This document shows positions 22,286 through 24,910 of a stretch of DNA of 24,910 nt, piece by piece. The notes beneath the pieces are model-generated. The model made no database searches, was not told the DNA's origin, and saw nothing but the letters and a program-made list of their open reading frames with translations. The first letter of the stretch is position 1, and each line of letters starts with the position of its first letter. The DNA is from a virus. Both the position numbers and the translations under genes were made by a program. The stretch spans positions 1 through 24,910 of IMG/VR virus record IMGVR_UViG_3300034104_003092. One strand, written 5' to 3'.

Positions 22286-22987
22286 ATGAAAGCTTATATA
22301 ATATACTTGCCCGAAATACCGCATAGTGTTGAAATTGCTAACGAAGCAGTTATAGCTGCTGGACAATTCGGAATTAATGCAGAATTATTTCCAGGGATCA
22401 ACGGATTGTATTGTAAAGATCTTTTTGAAATAATTGGTATTAAAAAACTACTATCTAAAAATATGAAAGTTCCGGGTGTGCAAGGTTGTTTTTTGAGTCA
22501 TTTCAAATTATGGCAGTATTGTGTAGAAATTCAAGAAACAATACTGATATTAGAACACGATGGAATATTATTGCGCGAAATTCCTCTAGATGTAGAAAAA
22601 CACTTTACAGAAATTTTAAATTTAGACCCTTGCGACCAGTTTTCAGACGAGTATAACGAAAACATATTACGAACCCAATTATACCCAATAGAATATAACA
22701 GTTTAATACATGTAAACAACAAACACCATCTTGCTGGTTACTATATCCCGGGTGCGTATGGGTATTTGATTAAACCCAAAGGGGCGCAAAAACTCATCGA
22801 TTGGGCATTGAAAAAAGGGGCACTGCCAACTGATAAACACATAGGTACAAATACTGTTGATATAAAAATAACGTCGGTTCCGGTAGTTAGATTACACAAA
22901 TTTTATAACTCAACTAACATTAAAAAATTCAGCGGAACAAAGCATTTAGAGAAATTTATGCCGAATAATTCCGCGGATTCTGTATAA
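22286..22987 (+). CDS. GT25-family glycosyltransferase, copy 2, AT-rich
   Basis: 233 residues from MKAYIIYLPE. An in-frame ATG at 22223 is rejected because it lies inside the upstream gene and the family begins with KAYIIYL. Family blocks are VPGVQGCFLSHFKLWQYC (62-79) and ILILEHDGILLREIP (86-100), where E90-H91-D92 replaces the usual Glu-Asp-Asp, so metal or donor binding may be altered. GAYGYLIKPKGAQKLIDWAL is the usual C-terminal block. The gene is about one third GC in the row I counted, AT-richer than the two paralogs on either side, so it looks inserted between them. There is no ribosome site. Its stop lies inside the late octamer of the next gene. Confidence 0.87.
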   Translation: MKAYIIYLPEIPHSVEIANEAVIAAGQFGINAELFPGINGLYCKDLFEIIGIKKLLSKNMKVPGVQGCFLSHFKLWQYCVEIQETILILEHDGILLREIPLDVEKHFTEILNLDPCDQFSDEYNENILRTQLYPIEYNSLIHVNNKHHLAGYYIPGAYGYLIKPKGAQKLIDWALKKGALPTDKHIGTNTVDIKITSVPVVRLHKFYNSTNIKKFSGTKHLEKFMPNNSADSV

Positions 22988-22990
22988 ATA
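22983..22990 (+). promoter_or_regulatory. Perfect late promoter octamer TATAAATA with normal leader
   Basis: TATAAATA overlaps the stop of the GT25 gene and lies 19 bases before the ATG at 23010. The leader carries GGAGAGAAG as a ribosome site. This is the ordinary leadered arrangement and contrasts with the short-spaced elements. Confidence 0.75.
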
Positions 22991-23009
22991 ACTGCAATCG
23001 GAGAGAAGT

Positions 23010-23552
23010 ATGACAACAAGAACTTTCAAACAATACGGACAAGGATACGGCGCTACTCCTGCTACTATCGCAGTTACCTTAGACGGCGTTGAGATTTTTA
23101 ATGGTGATATTGCCACTTTAAACCAGCCTGTTCCAGACATGCCTATTGTACCGGGTGAAAACCTTGGCGTAGAAATATACTCGTGGACCAAAGACCTGGC
23201 GTTTCAAGGTGCGGATACACTGCAAATCACAGTTGCAGATGGCACATTATTATTGGCAAAAAGCGTGGCCAACTATTTTAAGTACATTGATCCTGCTCTT
23301 CCTTCTGGTCCTTATGCCAGCTCCGGTCCTGATAATTTTGTATATTTTTATGACTTCACTGTAGATGGCGATGTCATATATGATCCCTTGAGCAATGTCA
23401 GTATCGACGGTGTTGCACAAACAGTGACCAGAGTAGAAGGCGAGTTTGGACAATGGTATTGGGTTTTAGGCCCAGGTCAGACAATGACAGCTACCTTAAA
23501 TGTGCTAGCCGGTTACGAATCCGACAACATATATCCCCCACCAGCTCCGTAA
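23010..23552 (+). CDS. Beta-rich probable virion protein, copy 2
   Basis: 180 residues, paralog of 21760-22281. N-terminus RTFKQYGQGYGATP and TLDGVEIFNGDI, then a Pro/Gly-containing strand-rich core, SGPDNF (about 108-113), YDPLSNVSIDGVAQT (about 129-143), GQWYWVLGPGQTM (about 149-161) and a Pro-rich end. The late octamer and strong ribosome site imply high late expression, as for structural proteins. A terminator follows at 23579. I do not recognise a characterised family; a virion or decoration protein is the best guess. Confidence 0.8.
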   Translation: MTTRTFKQYGQGYGATPATIAVTLDGVEIFNGDIATLNQPVPDMPIVPGENLGVEIYSWTKDLAFQGADTLQITVADGTLLLAKSVANYFKYIDPALPSGPYASSGPDNFVYFYDFTVDGDVIYDPLSNVSIDGVAQTVTRVEGEFGQWYWVLGPGQTMTATLNVLAGYESDNIYPPPAP

Positions 23553-23578
23553 TACTGTTGCCGAAATACAACAAAAAT

Positions 23579-23602
23579 AAGCTCCTTTTTAGGAGCTTTT
23601 TT
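23579..23602 (+). terminator. Intrinsic terminator after the second beta-rich gene
   Basis: AAGCTCCT (23579-23586), loop TTTT, AGGAGCTT (23591-23598), then more T residues. It closes the late transcription unit and isolates the downstream sigma70-type promoters. Confidence 0.9.
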
Positions 23603-23624
23603 GTGGCAAAAATGCTGATTTTGG

Positions 23625-23653
23625 TAGACCAGAAATGCAATATCGGTTATACT
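23625..23653 (+). promoter_or_regulatory. Sigma70-type promoter, copy 1 of a repeated module
   Basis: TAGACC (23625-23630), 17-base spacer, TATACT (23648-23653). The flanks TGGTAGACC, ATCGG and GTAACAAAAC also match the module at 23928-23956, as does the GGAG ribosome site before the start codon. Confidence 0.7.
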
Positions 23654-23682
23654 GTTTTTACAGTAACAAAACGGAGTAAAAA

Positions 23683-23907
23683 ATGCAATTAGCAATTGGC
23701 ACTAAAGTACGTTGGGAATCAGCAGCCGGCGTCAAGTTTGGCACTATTAAAAACATCGTTCTTAGCCCTGCTGCTAACGATAAGGTTACGCCCTGGATTG
23801 ATGTTGAATCCTTAGTACAGATTTCAGACATGTATCACCTCAGAAGTGTGCGTCTGTGTGCCAGTGACAGCAACCTCAAAATGATGCGTGTCGCACTTGT
23901 TGCGTAA
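23683..23907 (+). CDS. Small protein of unknown function, possibly SH3-like barrel
   Basis: 74 residues. The N-terminal half (AIGTKVRWESAAGVKFGTIKN, written as G5-K8-V9 onward) has the hydrophobic and glycine spacing of small SH3/KOW-like barrels, and the C-terminal half ends LKMMRVALVA. I have seen similar small proteins in aquatic phages without assigned function. It has its own promoter and a CGGAG ribosome site nine bases before the ATG, and is separated from the late genes by a terminator, so it is probably expressed early with the ATPase gene downstream. Confidence 0.72.
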   Translation: MQLAIGTKVRWESAAGVKFGTIKNIVLSPAANDKVTPWIDVESLVQISDMYHLRSVRLCASDSNLKMMRVALVA

Positions 23908-23927
23908 AAACAACGGTTAAAAAGTGG

Positions 23928-23956
23928 TAGACCGGTAATACACGATCGGCTATAAT
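23928..23956 (+). promoter_or_regulatory. Sigma70-type promoter, copy 2 of a repeated module
   Basis: TAGACC (23928-23933), 17-base spacer, consensus TATAAT (23951-23956). It is followed by CACTAACAAAAC and an AGGAG ribosome site, as in copy 1. It drives the AAA ATPase gene. Confidence 0.75.
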
Positions 23957-23986
23957 GTACTTACACTAACAAAACAGGAGCAGTAA

Positions 23987-24910
23987 ATGACCCAAGTTCT
24001 CATCCGCAACGGCGTTTATCGTAACAAACCCGTACACAACGAAGTTTTTGAATTGGTTAGAGACTTCACAGTTGGCGCAAAGGGCGGCTTTGTGACTGTT
24101 GACAGCAAGGGCTTCTTTGGCCCAGAATACGGCATTGCTCGTGTCACAGTAGACAGCATGGAAGAAATTGAAATCCAAGGTGCCACAGCCACCACCGAAT
24201 CTGCTGTAAAGGCAGCACCTGTTCCAGAAGCCACAGACGAAGAAGTCATGGCTCGTATCCGCGAGCGTTTTGAAATCCTAGATGAAATGACCAAGGCCGC
24301 TGTGGCCGGCGACGTCCGTGCCATGATTGTGTCGGGTCCTCCCGGTGTAGGCAAGAGCTACGGCGTTGAGAAGATTGTAGAAGCTGCTTGTTTGTTTGAC
24401 AAGATCTCCGGCAAGCGTCTCCGTGCAGAAGTTGTTAAAGGCAGTGCCACTGCACTAGGTCTGTACCAGACACTGTACAAATACAGCGACCGGAACTGTG
24501 TGCTAGTGTTTGATGACTGCGACAGCATCTTGTTGGATGATGTAGCACTCAACCTGCTAAAAGGTGCCTTAGATTCTGGCAAGAAGCGTAAGATTAGCTG
24601 GTTGAGTGACAGCTCGGTGTTGCGTCGTGAAGGTGTGCCAGACAGCTTCAACTTCAACGGCACTGTGATCTTTATCACTAACCTTAAGTTTGACAAGATG
24701 AAATCGCAAAAATTGCGTGACCACTTGGATGCGCTACAGTCACGCTGCCACTACTTGGACTTGACCTTGGACACCATGCGTGACAAGATCTTGCGTATCA
24801 AACAAATTGCCAACGACGGTCAGTTGTTTGAAGAATACGAGTTTGACACAGAAACGCAAGAAGAGATCATTGACTTTATGACGCACAATGCCACTCGCTT
24901 CCGTGAGATG
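23987..24910 (+). CDS. AAA-family ATPase, 3' end cut by window edge
   Basis: 308 codons are present with no stop before the right edge. Walker A SGPPGVGKS is at 116-124, Walker B VLVFDDCD at 172-179 (catalytic acids D176/D177), and a sensor-1-like GTVIFITNL strand lies near 225-233, followed by LDALQSRCHYLDL. The first 85 residues are a less conserved N-terminal domain with an alternating, beta-like GGFVTVDSKGFFGPEYG segment. No helicase or clamp-loader hallmark separates it from general AAA enzymes; related phage ATPases are of unknown role. AGGAG and a consensus promoter precede the ATG, and early expression is likely. Confidence 0.88.
   Translation, partial: MTQVLIRNGVYRNKPVHNEVFELVRDFTVGAKGGFVTVDSKGFFGPEYGIARVTVDSMEEIEIQGATATTESAVKAAPVPEATDEEVMARIRERFEILDEMTKAAVAGDVRAMIVSGPPGVGKSYGVEKIVEAACLFDKISGKRLRAEVVKGSATALGLYQTLYKYSDRNCVLVFDDCDSILLDDVALNLLKGALDSGKKRKISWLSDSSVLRREGVPDSFNFNGTVIFITNLKFDKMKSQKLRDHLDALQSRCHYLDLTLDTMRDKILRIKQIANDGQLFEEYEFDTETQEEIIDFMTHNATRFREM

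Noticed and set aside
1-24910. tRNA genes, CRISPR arrays, insertion sequences, integrase or attachment sites
   Set aside because: None seen on reading both strands. No cloverleaf, regular repeat-spacer array, transposase or integrase motif was found.

Overview
The window is almost certainly part of the genome of a tailed, T4-like (myovirus-type) phage, probably from an uncultured aquatic phage. The evidence is a large terminase subunit of gp17 type, a gp32-type single-strand binding protein, UvsX and UvsY recombination proteins, T4-style late promoter octamers (TATAAATA and close variants), very tight gene packing with ATGA overlaps, and no ribosomal, tRNA or metabolic host genes. The host cannot be read from the sequence. 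Most genes are near 45-55% GC, but three stretches (7862-8761, 10098-11345, 22286-22987) are visibly AT-richer.

Layout. (1) 1-3052, plus strand: probable head or internal proteins of unknown function. They include a lysine-rich repeat protein with a Cys/His cluster, a protein with a conserved basic Cys-containing C-terminus, and two small MRAREF...GYPR paralogs. Three of these proteins have N-termini that resemble T4 capsid-targeting peptides followed by an IxE cleavage motif. (2) 3123-6722, plus: a SAM methyltransferase, terminase large subunit and a 463-residue conserved unknown. Each has a TAAATA element ending only 4-5 nt before its ATG. (3) 6738-11787, plus: the replication/recombination block gp32, an AT-rich unknown, UvsX, an acidic 87-residue protein, an N-terminal-twitch radical SAM enzyme with a TTG start, and UvsY. 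(4) 11784-22987: a strand-switching island of about 11 kb made almost entirely of sugar-transfer and methyl-transfer enzymes: three methyltransferases of different classes plus an FkbM-type one, two GT25-like enzymes, three GT-A/GT8-like enzymes, and five mutually related GT-B/capsule-synthesis-like proteins. Late promoters drive it outward from two divergent control points (near 14030 and 21020). Two paralogous, probably virion-associated beta-rich proteins (21760-22281 and 23010-23552) flank the last GT25 gene. (5) 23579-24910, plus: a terminator, then two genes each behind a near-identical sigma70-type promoter. These are a 74-residue protein and an AAA ATPase cut by the window edge.

How it may fit together (inference). 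The first and second regions are late head and packaging functions. The third is the T4-type recombination-dependent replication core. The fourth looks like a phage-encoded glycan assembly and decoration system. Because its promoters are late-type, and because it sits among probable structural genes, decoration of virion proteins or late remodelling of the host surface is more likely than an early DNA-modification role. The most unusual elements are the five-member GT-B-like family (two members have lost the family HP motif), the palindromic face-to-face late promoter pair, and the recurrent TAAATA-N4/5-ATG architecture that predicts leaderless late mRNAs.
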